The position numbers and the translations under genes are program-made. This document shows positions 34,599-43,247 of a stretch of 64,000 nt of DNA, piece after piece. Numbering within the stretch: the first letter of the stretch is position 1; each line of letters opens with the position of its first letter. The stretch is taken from assembly GCA_016713785.1 (NCBI GenBank), contig JADJOM010000003.1, forward strand, positions 682,001 through 746,000. The letters run 5' to 3'. The notes under the pieces are model-generated. The model saw only the letters and a program-made list of their open reading frames with translations, was not told where the DNA came from and did no database searches. This DNA comes from Gemmatimonadota bacterium (GTDB taxonomy: Bacteria > Gemmatimonadota > Gemmatimonadetes > Gemmatimonadales > GWC2-71-9).

Positions 34599-36001
34599 CG
34601 TCCCACCCCCGGGGCGGTCTGGCCCAGGTGAAAGTCGGTGCGCGGCTGCCGACGCGGATCGTTCCGGTCGTACACCAGCCACCCCTCGTTGTAGACCTGC
34701 TCCGCCTTGCTGTAGACCGAGAACGGGTCGCCGGACCACAGCACCACGTCGGCCGCCTTGCCGGGCTCGAGGGTGCCGGTGCGTTCCTCGATGCCGAGCG
34801 CCCAGGCCGGGTTCGCCGTGATCCAGCGGATGGCCTGCTCCCGGGTCACGGGGATGCCTGCCCGGACGCCGGCGTACAGGGCCTTGGCCGCTTCCTGGTT
34901 GAGGCGCTGGATGCCCTCGGGGCTGTCGGAATGGATGATGGTCCGGGCCCCGCCCGCCTGGAGCAGCGCGGCGTTCTCGGGGATGCCGTCGAAGGCTTCC
35001 ATCTTGAACCCCCACCAGTCGGCCCACACGGAGGCCGCCGTGCCCTCGCGGGCCAGCAGGTCGGCCACCTTGTAGCCCTCCACCACGTGGTGGAACGAGC
35101 GGATGCGGAACCCGAACTCGTGGGCCAGGTCGAGCATCTGCGCCATTTCGTCGCCACGGTAGCAGTGGTTATGGACCAGGATGTTCCCGCGCAGCACCTC
35201 GGCGAGCGTCTCGAGCTGGAGGTCGCGGTCAGGCGGCGTGCCGTTCGGGGTCTTGCGCCAGGCATCCCACTGGTGCCGGTAGCGCTCCGCCCGGATGAAC
35301 GCCTCCCGGTACCCGGCCATGTTGCCCATGCGGGTGGAGGGCCCGCGGTTCTGGTAGACCCGCTTCGGGTTCTCGCCGCAGGCCATCTTGAGGCCGTACG
35401 GCGCGCCCGGCAGCTTCATCTCCTGCACGGTGCGCGCGGGCACCAGCCGGAGCGTGGCCGAGCGTCCCCCGATCAGGTTCGCCGACCCGGGCAGTGCCTG
35501 GATGATCGTGACCCCCCCGGCGATGGCGAGCGGGATCTGCGGGTCCTGGGGCCAGAAGCTGTGCTCGGCCCAGACCTGTGAGGTCACCGGGCTGGTCGCC
35601 TCGTTGCCGTCACTCTCGCCGAAGGTACCCGGCGCGGCGTACACCCCGAGGTGGCTGTGGGTGTCGATCAACCCCGGGGTCACGACCTTGCCCGTGCCAT
35701 CCACCACCCGGGCGCCGGCGGGCACCGGTACGTCGGTACCGATCGCCACGATCTTCCCGTCGGCCAGCACGATCGACGCGCCGGTCAGCTCCGGGCCGGC
35801 CGCGGTCAGGATGGTGGCGTTCCGGATGACGACCGGCGCCTCGGGATGTCGCTGGTAGGTCGAGGGGTACTGCGGCCGGCTCCAGCTGGCGTCGGCCGCC
35901 GTGGCTGAGGCGGGCGGCGCGCCGGCGGCGGGAGACTGCGCCGCGGCGGCGCAGCCGAGCAGGGGGAGCAGCAGCAGCGGCCCGGCGTACAGGGTGCGCA
36001 T
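34595..36001 (-). CDS. Amidohydrolase-family lipoprotein, apparently intact
   Basis: A 468-residue lipoprotein; the lipobox is LLGC with Cys17. The metal motif is DTHSH at 113-117. Further candidate ligands are in ILVHNHCYRGDE, SFHHVVEGYK and TIIHSDSPEG (final Asp). The protein ends with the composite-domain return GTLEPGKAADVVLWSGDPF. It may hydrolyse peptides, isoaspartyl or imidazolone-like compounds; the substrate cannot be named. The start at 36001 has GAAAGGG upstream. Its stop overlaps the degenerate partner gene. Confidence 0.88.
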   Translation of the reverse strand: MRTLYAGPLLLLPLLGCAAAAQSPAAGAPPASATAADASWSRPQYPSTYQRHPEAPVVIRNATILTAAGPELTGASIVLADGKIVAIGTDVPVPAGARVVDGTGKVVTPGLIDTHSHLGVYAAPGTFGESDGNEATSPVTSQVWAEHSFWPQDPQIPLAIAGGVTIIQALPGSANLIGGRSATLRLVPARTVQEMKLPGAPYGLKMACGENPKRVYQNRGPSTRMGNMAGYREAFIRAERYRHQWDAWRKTPNGTPPDRDLQLETLAEVLRGNILVHNHCYRGDEMAQMLDLAHEFGFRIRSFHHVVEGYKVADLLAREGTAASVWADWWGFKMEAFDGIPENAALLQAGGARTIIHSDSPEGIQRLNQEAAKALYAGVRAGIPVTREQAIRWITANPAWALGIEERTGTLEPGKAADVVLWSGDPFSVYSKAEQVYNEGWLVYDRNDPRRQPRTDFHLGQTAPGVGR

Positions 36002-36024
36002 GCGTCGGCCCTTTCGGGGTGAGG

Positions 36025-38097
36025 CTACTTGTTGACGGCCAGGAACACGATCGGCGAGTTGGCGAGCTCCACCCGCACCACCCGGTGCGGTGCGGCGGTG
36101 GTGACGAAGAACGAGACCCGCTGGGGGCCCCCCTCGAGGTCGGCCCGGTAGCATTCGAAGGTGCCGGCGGGCACGCTCACCTGCGTGATGTCCGCGGCGG
36201 TGAGGGTGAGCGTCCGGATCAGGTTCTCACCCGAGGCGAAGACCGGGAAGCTCCAGCGCCGGTTGAGCGCCCACGGCAGGAGCGGGAGGACGGCCTGGAC
36301 TGCGTTGTCGTCCACGACGCCGGGGGGGACCGGGGTGTCCACGTCCACGTGGCGCGGCCCGGCGGCGGTGGCCAGGTCGGCGGTGCCCCGCACCCGGTCG
36401 GTGGCGTACCGGAGCTGGATCCGGGTGTCCTGCCCCCGCACGGTGCCGTGCTGGTCGAGCGACCGCATCCGCCCCGCCGGCTCGAACACCAGCGTGGTGG
36501 TCTGCGAGAGCACGGTGCCGAGCGCCGTCTGCTCCACGTAGACGAGCGAATCGCCCGCCCGGGCAATGCGCGCCACCTGCAGCCCCACCGTCTGACCCTG
36601 CGCCACGATCACCAGGGAGTCGATCCGCGGCGCCACCGGCGCGGTGTCGAGCTGCCAGGCCGCCGCCGTGGGCTGGACCTGCTCCGGGGAGAGCGGGCGA
36701 CCATCCGCGGCGAAGATCCGGACCGGCGCGATCGCGGAGAGCCGGTCATACAGCTTGGAGGCGTCGCCCACCACCACGGTCACCACGCCCGCCTCGGGCA
36801 GCATCCGTCGCGCCACGGCGCGCACCTGGGCCGCGGTGACCGCGAGGACCCGCGGCCGGTACCCCGCGAGGTAGGTGGTTGGCAGGCCCAGGGCCCGCGC
36901 CTCGCTGACCGTGGCGGCGAGCTGGCTGGCGGTCTGCAGCTGGAGCGCGAAGGCTCCCGCCACGGCTTCGCGGGCCCGCTCCAGTTCCCGCGCCGGGACC
37001 AGGTCGGCGCGCAGCCGGGTGGCCTCGGCGTACATCACCCGCACGGCTGAATCCGCCACCTCCGCGGGCACGGTGGTCGTGGCCTGGACCAGGCCCAGCC
37101 TGGCGGTGCGCAGGAACGACGAGCCGGCGGCCTGCGTCCAGCCGGCCTGGCTCACCAGGACGCGCGCCAGGCGTCCGGCGCGCGGGTCACCCAGGATCCG
37201 GTTGAGCACGGCGGCGGCGTAATAGGCCGTGTCGGTGCCGGCAAAGGTGGTGCTGCCGAGCACGATGTTCGCCTCGCGCGCGCCGCCGGCGTGCACCAGG
37301 AGGATGCCCTTGGGTACGGGGCTCAGGCGCGGTGCCGGGAGGGCGGCGGGCCGGAGCCCCTTCCACCCGCCGAACCAGCGCAGCGCCAGGCGGCGTGCCT
37401 CCACCAGCGTGATGTCGCCGGCCACCACCAGCAGCGCGCCGGCGGGCCGAACCCGGGCGCGGTGAAAGGCCAGCAGGTCCTGGCGGGTGATGGCCGCCAC
37501 GCTCTGGGGCGTCGGCCGGCGGGCGTACGGGCTCTCCCGATAGGTCCCGATCAGGAAGACGCGGGCACCCAGCGTGCCGGGATCCCCCAGGCCCTGGGAA
37601 AGCGAGGCGGCGGTCCGGTCGCGCTGGCCGGCAAATTCGGCCGAGTCGAGCGTGGGGCGGAGCAGGGCGTCGGCCATGAGCTCGAAGGCGAGCGCCGCCT
37701 GCGGTGAGATCACATCGGCCTGCAGGGTGAGCTGGTCGGGGTCCGCGATCGCGGAGAGCGAGCCACCGACCTCCTCCACGGCGCGGGCCACCTCGGCCGC
37801 GCCGCGCGCGCCACCACCACGGGTCAGCAGCGCGGCCAGCAGGTCTGCGGTGCCCTCGCGGCCCTCGGCATCGAATGCGCTGCCCGCCGCCACGGTGAGG
37901 GCCACCGAGACCACCGGCTGCCGGTGCTGCTCCAGCAGCACCAGCCGCAGCCCGTTCGGCAGCAGCGCCTCCTGGGCGCGGGGCAGGGCGGCCGCCGTGA
38001 CCGGGGCGGCGGCGGGGGGCTCCGCAGCGGGCTGCTGGGCGCGCAGCCCGAACGGGAGCGTGAGCAGCGCGAGGGGGAACAGGCGGGCGGCGGTCAT
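36025..38097 (-). CDS. M16-family (insulinase-like) protein without HxxEH, with C-terminal extension
   Basis: A 690-residue exported protein with two M16 halves (about 42-260 and 265-470). The site of HxxEH reads D85-L-L-A-A89, so zinc ligands are gone. PNGLRLVLLEQHRQPVVSVALTV and YVRPAGALLVVAGD-like blocks confirm the family. Residues from about 500 form an extra beta-rich domain (TTTLVFEPAGRMRSLDQHGT ... VPAGTFECYRADLEGG) resembling DUF3108-type periplasmic domains. A signal peptide precedes it (LPFGLRAQ). ATG overlaps the stop of the second M16 gene, suggesting a heterodimer. Not known to be catalytic. Confidence 0.85.
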   Translation of the reverse strand: MTAARLFPLALLTLPFGLRAQQPAAEPPAAAPVTAAALPRAQEALLPNGLRLVLLEQHRQPVVSVALTVAAGSAFDAEGREGTADLLAALLTRGGGARGAAEVARAVEEVGGSLSAIADPDQLTLQADVISPQAALAFELMADALLRPTLDSAEFAGQRDRTAASLSQGLGDPGTLGARVFLIGTYRESPYARRPTPQSVAAITRQDLLAFHRARVRPAGALLVVAGDITLVEARRLALRWFGGWKGLRPAALPAPRLSPVPKGILLVHAGGAREANIVLGSTTFAGTDTAYYAAAVLNRILGDPRAGRLARVLVSQAGWTQAAGSSFLRTARLGLVQATTTVPAEVADSAVRVMYAEATRLRADLVPARELERAREAVAGAFALQLQTASQLAATVSEARALGLPTTYLAGYRPRVLAVTAAQVRAVARRMLPEAGVVTVVVGDASKLYDRLSAIAPVRIFAADGRPLSPEQVQPTAAAWQLDTAPVAPRIDSLVIVAQGQTVGLQVARIARAGDSLVYVEQTALGTVLSQTTTLVFEPAGRMRSLDQHGTVRGQDTRIQLRYATDRVRGTADLATAAGPRHVDVDTPVPPGVVDDNAVQAVLPLLPWALNRRWSFPVFASGENLIRTLTLTAADITQVSVPAGTFECYRADLEGGPQRVSFFVTTAAPHRVVRVELANSPIVFLAVNK

Positions 38098-39467
38098 CGC
38101 GCGGCCTCCGGGGTCACGACGAGGGTGAGCGCGTTCGCGGGCACCAGCCAGGCGGCCGCCACCCGGCGCAGGTCGGCCAGGGTGACGGCCTGCGCCTGGG
38201 CCACCTCGGTGTTGGCCGCCGCGGCCGAGCCATGGAACGTGGCGGCGTGCTGCAGGACCCCGGCGATATCACCGGGACGCTCCCGGCCGCTCACCGCGCC
38301 GGCGAGGTAGATCGTCCTCGCCCGTGCCAGGTCCGTCTCCGTGATCTCGGGGCCCGCCGCCCAGGCGCTCTGCCGGGCCAGGAGCCCGAGCAGCGAATCG
38401 GCGCTCACCCCGGGCGACGCGATGGCGAAGAGCGCGAACGCCCCGGGCCCCCGTCGCTCGCCGAGGATGCCGCCCTGGGTCCCGTAGGCCGCGCGCGCGG
38501 AGCGCATCAGCTCCGAGGTGAGCCGGCCGGCGCTCCCCTGGCTCAGGATGATCTCCAGCAGTTCGAGCGCCGGGGTGTCTGGGTGTTCGTGGGACGGGAT
38601 CCGGTAGACCAGCCCGGCGCCGATGCTGGTGGCGTTCGGGTCCGTGGCACGCAGCTCCCGCGGCCCGGGACGGTAGCTGGGCGTGCAGGTCGCGGCCGGG
38701 GCGTCCGGGCCGCGCGGGATGCCGCTGAAGTACTCCGTCACCAGGCGCCGGGTCGCCACCGGATCGAGGTCGCCGGCCACCACCAGGCGGGCGCGGTTGG
38801 GGGCGTATCGCTCGCTCCGGTACTGCGCCGCGTCCGCGGTGGCCAGGGCCGAGATGGTCAGCAGGGTGCCCGCCGGCGAATGGGTGTAGCCGGCGCAGCT
38901 GGTGGAATCGTACAGGGAGCCGATGCCGCGGGAGATGGCCTCGGCATAGGGCTCGTTCTGCAGCTGCCCGCGCAGCTCATCCAGCAGCCCCAGCCTGGCC
39001 TCGGCCACGGTCGTGTCGTTCACCGCCAGCGACCCCATCCGCTCCGCTTCCAGCCACAGTCCGAGCGCCAGTCGGCTCGAGGGAAGCACCGTGGTGAACC
39101 GGCCCACCTCTTCATCGACCGAGGCGCTCACCCGTCCGCCCAGGTCGGTGGCGACGGTGGCGTGGCCTCCCGGCGGCACGTGCGCCGTGCCGGCGAAGAG
39201 CAGGCGCTCGAACAGCCGCGCCAGCCCCGCCTTGGCAGCCGGTTCGTTGCGGGAGCCGGCGTCGTACCAGACGCTGATGCCCACCACCTGGGAGCTGTGG
39301 TCAGGCGCGAGGACCACCTCGAGCCCGTTGGGCAGCGCAAACTGCTCGTAGGTGAGGGGGCCGACGGCCTGTCCGTGGAGCGGCGGGGCCGTGATCAGCA
39401 GCGCGCCACCGCACCAGGCGGCCAGGCGCAGGACGAAACGTCGGGGAGTCGGGGCAGAGGCTGGCAC
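38094..39467 (-). CDS. M16-family protein with RxxER in place of HxxEH
   Basis: A 457-residue exported M16 protein. The block LPNGLEVVLAPDHSSQVVGISVWYDAGSR precedes GLARLFERLLFAGT, where the zinc motif HxxEH reads Arg84-Leu-Phe-Glu87-Arg88. The glutamate is retained and the distal Glu-rich region (AEARLGLLDELRG) is present, but both histidines are arginine (CGG and CGC codons). The start is uncertain; GTG at 39467 gives a plausible signal peptide (LLITAPPLHGQ). It is encoded first in a pair with the longer M16 protein. Normal pairs keep one active subunit, so this is unusual. Confidence 0.85.
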   Translation of the reverse strand: MPASAPTPRRFVLRLAAWCGGALLITAPPLHGQAVGPLTYEQFALPNGLEVVLAPDHSSQVVGISVWYDAGSRNEPAAKAGLARLFERLLFAGTAHVPPGGHATVATDLGGRVSASVDEEVGRFTTVLPSSRLALGLWLEAERMGSLAVNDTTVAEARLGLLDELRGQLQNEPYAEAISRGIGSLYDSTSCAGYTHSPAGTLLTISALATADAAQYRSERYAPNRARLVVAGDLDPVATRRLVTEYFSGIPRGPDAPAATCTPSYRPGPRELRATDPNATSIGAGLVYRIPSHEHPDTPALELLEIILSQGSAGRLTSELMRSARAAYGTQGGILGERRGPGAFALFAIASPGVSADSLLGLLARQSAWAAGPEITETDLARARTIYLAGAVSGRERPGDIAGVLQHAATFHGSAAAANTEVAQAQAVTLADLRRVAAAWLVPANALTLVVTPEAAR

Positions 39468-39565
39468 GCGGAGTTGACGACCGGTCGGGGGTGTACGGCG
39501 GCTCCGGCGCGGCCGGAGGGGAGGGAAGAAGGTAGCCGCCCGGGTGCCGTGCCGCGACTGCCGGG

Positions 39566-40240
39566 TCAGCCCCGGGAGGCCACGATCCGTTCCGGGTAGT
39601 TGCCGCAGATCCCGTCGACGCCGAGCGCGGCGAGGCGCGCGATCTCCGCGGGGTCGTTGGCGGTCCAGGCCACCAGCTGGAAGCCCGCGGCGTGGAGGTC
39701 GTCGACCAGCGGCGCATCGATCAGGTGCGTCTCCATCCACAGCGTGTCGGCTCCGGATCCGCGCAGCACCGCCAACGTGTCCAGGAGATACGAGGCGAGC
39801 AGGATGCCGCGCGGCAACTCCGGCCGCCGCTCCCCCAGCCGGGCGATGATGCGGTGGTCGAAGGCGTGCACGGCGTACCGCTCCGGCGTCGGGCCCGCGT
39901 CGAGCACCTCGAACAGCGACTTATCGAACACCGGCGGCAGCGTCTTCACCTCGACCCACACGTCGAGTCCCGCCAGCAGGCCGAGGGCCTCCGCCAGCGT
40001 CGGGATCGGCTCGCCGTTGGGCAGGCGGTACGCGCCGAAGGCCGAGGCCGGCAGCGCGCCGATGGCGCCGACCCCCGCCACGTGGGGGTCGTGGTGCACC
40101 AGCAGCTCGCCATCGCTGGTGGCGTGGATGTCGAGTTCGACGCCGTCGGCGCCCAGCGCCACGGCCCGGCGGAAGGCGGTGGGGGAGTTTTCGTGGGCGT
40201 GGCCCGAGGCGCCGCGATGGGCGATTGCGAGGGCGGGCAT
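39566..40240 (-). CDS. Glycerophosphodiester phosphodiesterase
   Basis: A 224-residue GDPD TIM barrel, cytoplasmic (no signal peptide), closest in size to UgpQ. The active-site block is IAHRGASGHAHENSPTAF with His8-Arg9, then VELDIHATSDGELLVHHD, giving the catalytic Glu/Asp and second His. WVEVKT contains the later metal-binding Glu. It cleaves glycerophosphodiesters to glycerol-3-phosphate and alcohol. ATG at 40240 is four bases after the thiolase stop, so the two are one unit. Confidence 0.92.
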   Translation of the reverse strand: MPALAIAHRGASGHAHENSPTAFRRAVALGADGVELDIHATSDGELLVHHDPHVAGVGAIGALPASAFGAYRLPNGEPIPTLAEALGLLAGLDVWVEVKTLPPVFDKSLFEVLDAGPTPERYAVHAFDHRIIARLGERRPELPRGILLASYLLDTLAVLRGSGADTLWMETHLIDAPLVDDLHAAGFQLVAWTANDPAEIARLAALGVDGICGNYPERIVASRG

Positions 40241-40244
40241 GGGG

Positions 40245-41444
40245 TCAGTCCACCCGTTCCACCACGAGGGCGATGCCCTGGCCCACGCCGATGCACATCG
40301 CCGCCAGCCCGTACCGGCCGCCGGTGCGGCGGAGCCCGTGGACCAGCGTGGCCAGGATCCGGGCGCCGCTGGCGCCCAGCGGGTGCCCCAGGGCGATCGC
40401 CCCGCCGTAGACGTTCACCCGGGCGGGATCGAGGGCCAGGTCGCGGATGCAGGCGATGGACTGGGCGGAGAAGGCCTCATTCAGTTCGATCAGGTCGAGC
40501 TGCGCCGTCCGGAGGCCGGCGCGGGCGAGGACCTTCCGGACCGCGGGCACGGGCCCGATCCCCATCACGCTCGGGTCTACCCCGGCCACCGCGCTCGCCA
40601 CGATCCGGGCGAGCGGGCGGGCGCCCGTGCGTGCCAGGCCGGCCGTGCTCAGCACCGTCAGCGCGGCGGCGCCGTCATTGATGCCGCTCGCGCTGCCGGC
40701 GGTCACCGTACCGTCCTTGAGGAACGCCGGCTTCATCTTGGCCAGCGCCTCGAGGGTTACGCCGGGGCGCGGATGCTCATCGGCCGTGACGTTCGCGGTG
40801 CCGCCCTTGCCGTCGGCGAGGGGAACAGGGACGAGTTCATCCGCAAAGATCCCGGCCGCGATCGCGGCCTGGGCGCGGGCCTGGCTCTCGACGGCGAAGG
40901 CATCCTGCTCGGCGCGGCTGATGCCGTACTGCGCCGCCACCCGCTCCGCCGTTTCGCCGAGCGCGATGGTCCAGTCCCTGGCCATCCGCGGGTTGGTGAA
41001 GCGCCACCCGACGGTCGTGTCGGCCATGGGGGGCGGCGTCCGATTCCAGGCCGACCCGCTCTTCAGCATCACGTACGGCGCCCGGGTCATGCTCTCGACG
41101 CCCCCGGCGATGAACACGTCGCCCTCGCCGGCCCGGACCGCCTGGGCCGCGCTGGCGGCCGCCTGCAGCCCCGAGCCGCAGAGCCGGTTGACCGTCTGGC
41201 CTGGCACCGACACCGGCAGCCCCGCGAGCAGGGCGGCCATGCGGGCCACGTTCCGGTTGTCCTCCCCCGCCTGGTTGCTGCAGCCGAAGATCACGTCCTC
41301 GATCAGGTCGGCGGGGATGGCGCTCCGTTCCACGAGGGCGCGGATGGCCACGGCCGCGAGGTCGTCGGGACGGACATCGGCCAGGGAGCCACCGGCTCGG
41401 CCGATCGGGGTGCGGAGGGCGTGGGAAATGAAGGCGTCGGACAC
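40245..41444 (-). CDS. Thiolase (acetyl-CoA C-acyltransferase type)
   Basis: A 399-residue thiolase. The acyl-accepting cysteine is Cys89 in NRLCGSG, preceded by the expected GQTVN. The C-terminal GGAIALGHPLGASGARI and CIGVGQGIA blocks carry the catalytic His and second Cys. RTPIGRAGGSLADVRPDDL at the N terminus is closest to beta-ketoadipyl/acyl-CoA thiolases. The GTG at 41444 gives the standard N terminus. It may cleave 3-ketoacyl-CoA made by the acyl-CoA dehydrogenase and hydratase genes elsewhere in the window. Confidence 0.94.
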   Translation of the reverse strand: MSDAFISHALRTPIGRAGGSLADVRPDDLAAVAIRALVERSAIPADLIEDVIFGCSNQAGEDNRNVARMAALLAGLPVSVPGQTVNRLCGSGLQAAASAAQAVRAGEGDVFIAGGVESMTRAPYVMLKSGSAWNRTPPPMADTTVGWRFTNPRMARDWTIALGETAERVAAQYGISRAEQDAFAVESQARAQAAIAAGIFADELVPVPLADGKGGTANVTADEHPRPGVTLEALAKMKPAFLKDGTVTAGSASGINDGAAALTVLSTAGLARTGARPLARIVASAVAGVDPSVMGIGPVPAVRKVLARAGLRTAQLDLIELNEAFSAQSIACIRDLALDPARVNVYGGAIALGHPLGASGARILATLVHGLRRTGGRYGLAAMCIGVGQGIALVVERVD

Positions 41445-41570
41445 GGTGGATCCAGGAACGGGGTGACCGCAATTTACGGGGCCGCGCTTGCGGCGGGGAC
41501 GGGCACCGTCCCATCCTCCAGCCTGCGGAGAACTTAACACCCGCCGTGGAAGGGCGTCTCCCCGTTGACG

Positions 41571-42125
41571 ATGCCAGTGCCGGCCGCCCTGCAATCAGCG
41601 AGTACCCCGGACGCCGACCTCGTCCGGGCCTTCCGGGACGGGCGCGAGGCCGCCGCGACCGAGCTGGTCGCGCGGCACGCCCGGGGCTTGGCGCGCTTCC
41701 TCGCCGCCGCCGGCGCCGACCACGGCGAGGTGGACGACCTGGTGCAGGAGACGTTCATCAAGGCGTTCCGGGCCCTGGACAGCTGGCGGGGCGAGTCGGC
41801 CTTCCGCAGCTGGCTGCTGAGCATCGCGAGCAACCTGCTCAAGGACCAGTTCCGGCGCCGGAAGGGTCGCACGGTCCTCTCGCTCGACGACAGCGACCTC
41901 GCCGCCGCCGATGATCCCGCGGCCACCCTCGACGCCCGCGAGGCGGAACGGCAGCTCGCCGACGGGCTCAGGACGCTGCCCCGGCTGCAGCGCGAGGTGT
42001 TCCTGCTGCGGGCGCAGCAGGGGATGGAATACGAGGCGATCGCGCAGGCGCTGGAGACCACCCCGGGGTCGGCCCGGGTGCACTACCACCACGCGGTCAA
42101 GCGGCTGAAGGAGCTCATCGCATGA
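41571..42125 (+). CDS. ECF-type RNA polymerase sigma factor
   Basis: A 184-residue group 4 sigma factor. Region 2 has DLVQETFIKAFRALDSWRGE and FRSWLLSIASNLLKDQFRR. Region 4 has LPRLQREVFLLRAQQGMEYEAIA and the HTH end GSARVHYHHAVKRLKELI. ATG at 41571 is taken; a TTG two codons earlier is possible. The stop overlaps the anti-sigma gene by four bases. It probably controls an envelope regulon including the genes downstream; no convincing autoregulatory promoter was found. Confidence 0.93.
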   Translation: MPVPAALQSASTPDADLVRAFRDGREAAATELVARHARGLARFLAAAGADHGEVDDLVQETFIKAFRALDSWRGESAFRSWLLSIASNLLKDQFRRRKGRTVLSLDDSDLAAADDPAATLDAREAERQLADGLRTLPRLQREVFLLRAQQGMEYEAIAQALETTPGSARVHYHHAVKRLKELIA

Positions 42126-42640
42126 CGCCCTGCGAGCAGGTCACTGAACGGATGGTCGCCGTGGCGCACGGCGCCGGTGCCTTCACGGCCGAGGCGCAGG
42201 CCCACCTGACCGGTTGCCCTGACTGCGCCCTCGAATGGCGCCTGGTGCAGGCCGCCGGGCGTCTGGGCGACGGGTCGGCCCGCCGGGTCGATCCGGCGCG
42301 GGTCAGTGGCGCGGTGCTCAGGGAACTCCGGGCCGGGCGCCAGCGGACCCGGTGGATCCGCGGCGGGGCGCTCACCGGGTTGGCCGCCGCCGCGGCCCTG
42401 GTGCTGATGGTGCGGACGTCGGGGCCCGCGCCGGACCCGGGCGGGGAACGGCCCGGGATCGCGACGGCGGGGCTCTACGTGCCGCTCGCCGAACTGGAAT
42501 CACTCGACGAGGGCCAGCTCGAGGCGGTGCTGGATGGCCTCGAGGCGCCGCTCACGGAGGGGGGAGCCGTGGCCCCGCCGGCCCTCGGGGACCTGGATGA
42601 CGCTCAACTGGAGCGCGTGCTGCGCTCCCTGGAGGGGTAA
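42122..42640 (+). CDS. Membrane anti-sigma factor with ZAS-like zinc motif
   Basis: A 172-residue protein. The N-terminal domain carries H-x3-C-x2-C (His28, Cys32, Cys35), the zinc anti-sigma signature. One transmembrane helix is at about 81-97 (GALTGLAAAAALVLMV). The periplasmic part is acidic with repeated LDEGQLEAVLDGLE and LDDAQLERVLRSLE units, a possible sensor. It overlaps the sigma gene and its stop shares a base with the next start. It would hold the sigma factor at the membrane until stress. Confidence 0.9.
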   Translation: MTPCEQVTERMVAVAHGAGAFTAEAQAHLTGCPDCALEWRLVQAAGRLGDGSARRVDPARVSGAVLRELRAGRQRTRWIRGGALTGLAAAAALVLMVRTSGPAPDPGGERPGIATAGLYVPLAELESLDEGQLEAVLDGLEAPLTEGGAVAPPALGDLDDAQLERVLRSLEG

Positions 42641-43155
42641 TGCGAACCGTTCGATGCCTGATCGTCCTGCTGGGGCTGGTGGTGGCGCCGCTCGCGGCGC
42701 AGGACCCGGGCGCCATCGATCCCGGCACCCGGGCCGGGGAACTGCGCCGCCTGATCGAGGAGCGCTTCACCGCCCGGGTGCGCGAGGAACTGGGGCTCAC
42801 CGACCAGCAGGCCTCCCGGATGACGGAGGTCGTGGGCGCCTACTTCGTGAAGCGGCGGGTCATGGAACAGGAGGAACGCCGCCTGCGGCAGGGGCTCGCG
42901 GGAGAGCTGCGCCCCGGGGTGGCCGCCGACCGGGACAACGTCGGCCGGCTCACCGACCAGCTGCTCGACCTCAAGATCCGCTACGTCCAGAGCTACAAGG
43001 ACGAGGTGCGCGAGCTCTCCGCCTTCCTGGATCCGGTGCAGCGGGCCCAGTTCCTGATCATGCGGGAACGGCTGCTCGACCGCATCCAGCAGGCGCAGGA
43101 GGCGCGGGCCGACACGGCAGGGCCCCCGTTCCGGCGGCGGTTGCGCCAACCTTAG
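42640..43155 (+). CDS. CpxP/Spy-like periplasmic protein
   Basis: A 171-residue exported helical protein (signal MRTVRCLIVLLGLVVAPLAAQ). LTDQQASRM and LDPVQRAQFLIMRERL resemble the LTxxQ motifs of CpxP/Spy chaperones, with long amphipathic helices between. The start shares the last base of the anti-sigma stop (TAATG). In this position it could sense or chaperone misfolded periplasmic proteins and feed back on the anti-sigma factor. Family placement is by motif pattern only. Confidence 0.75.
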   Translation: MRTVRCLIVLLGLVVAPLAAQDPGAIDPGTRAGELRRLIEERFTARVREELGLTDQQASRMTEVVGAYFVKRRVMEQEERRLRQGLAGELRPGVAADRDNVGRLTDQLLDLKIRYVQSYKDEVRELSAFLDPVQRAQFLIMRERLLDRIQQAQEARADTAGPPFRRRLRQP

Positions 43156-43189
43156 ACTCCGGCCCCGGAGGGTGGAACTCCGGGTGCCA

Positions 43190-43218
43190 TTCCCCCGTAT
43201 CCGCTCATCCACTACCTT
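43190..43218 (+). promoter_or_regulatory. Possible promoter of the NfeD-FloA unit
   Basis: TTCCCC (43190-43195), 17 bp, TACCTT (43213-43218), about 30 bp upstream of the nfeD start. The -35 is weak. Confidence 0.35.
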
Positions 43219-43247
43219 CAGGCCCAGTTTCGGGTGAGGAGTGGGAG

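Noticed and set aside
41530..41559. GAACTT and CGTCT upstream of the sigma factor gene as an ECF autoregulated promoter
   Set aside because: The spacing is 19 bp, too long for a typical ECF promoter (about 16-17), and the -35 lacks the leading GG.
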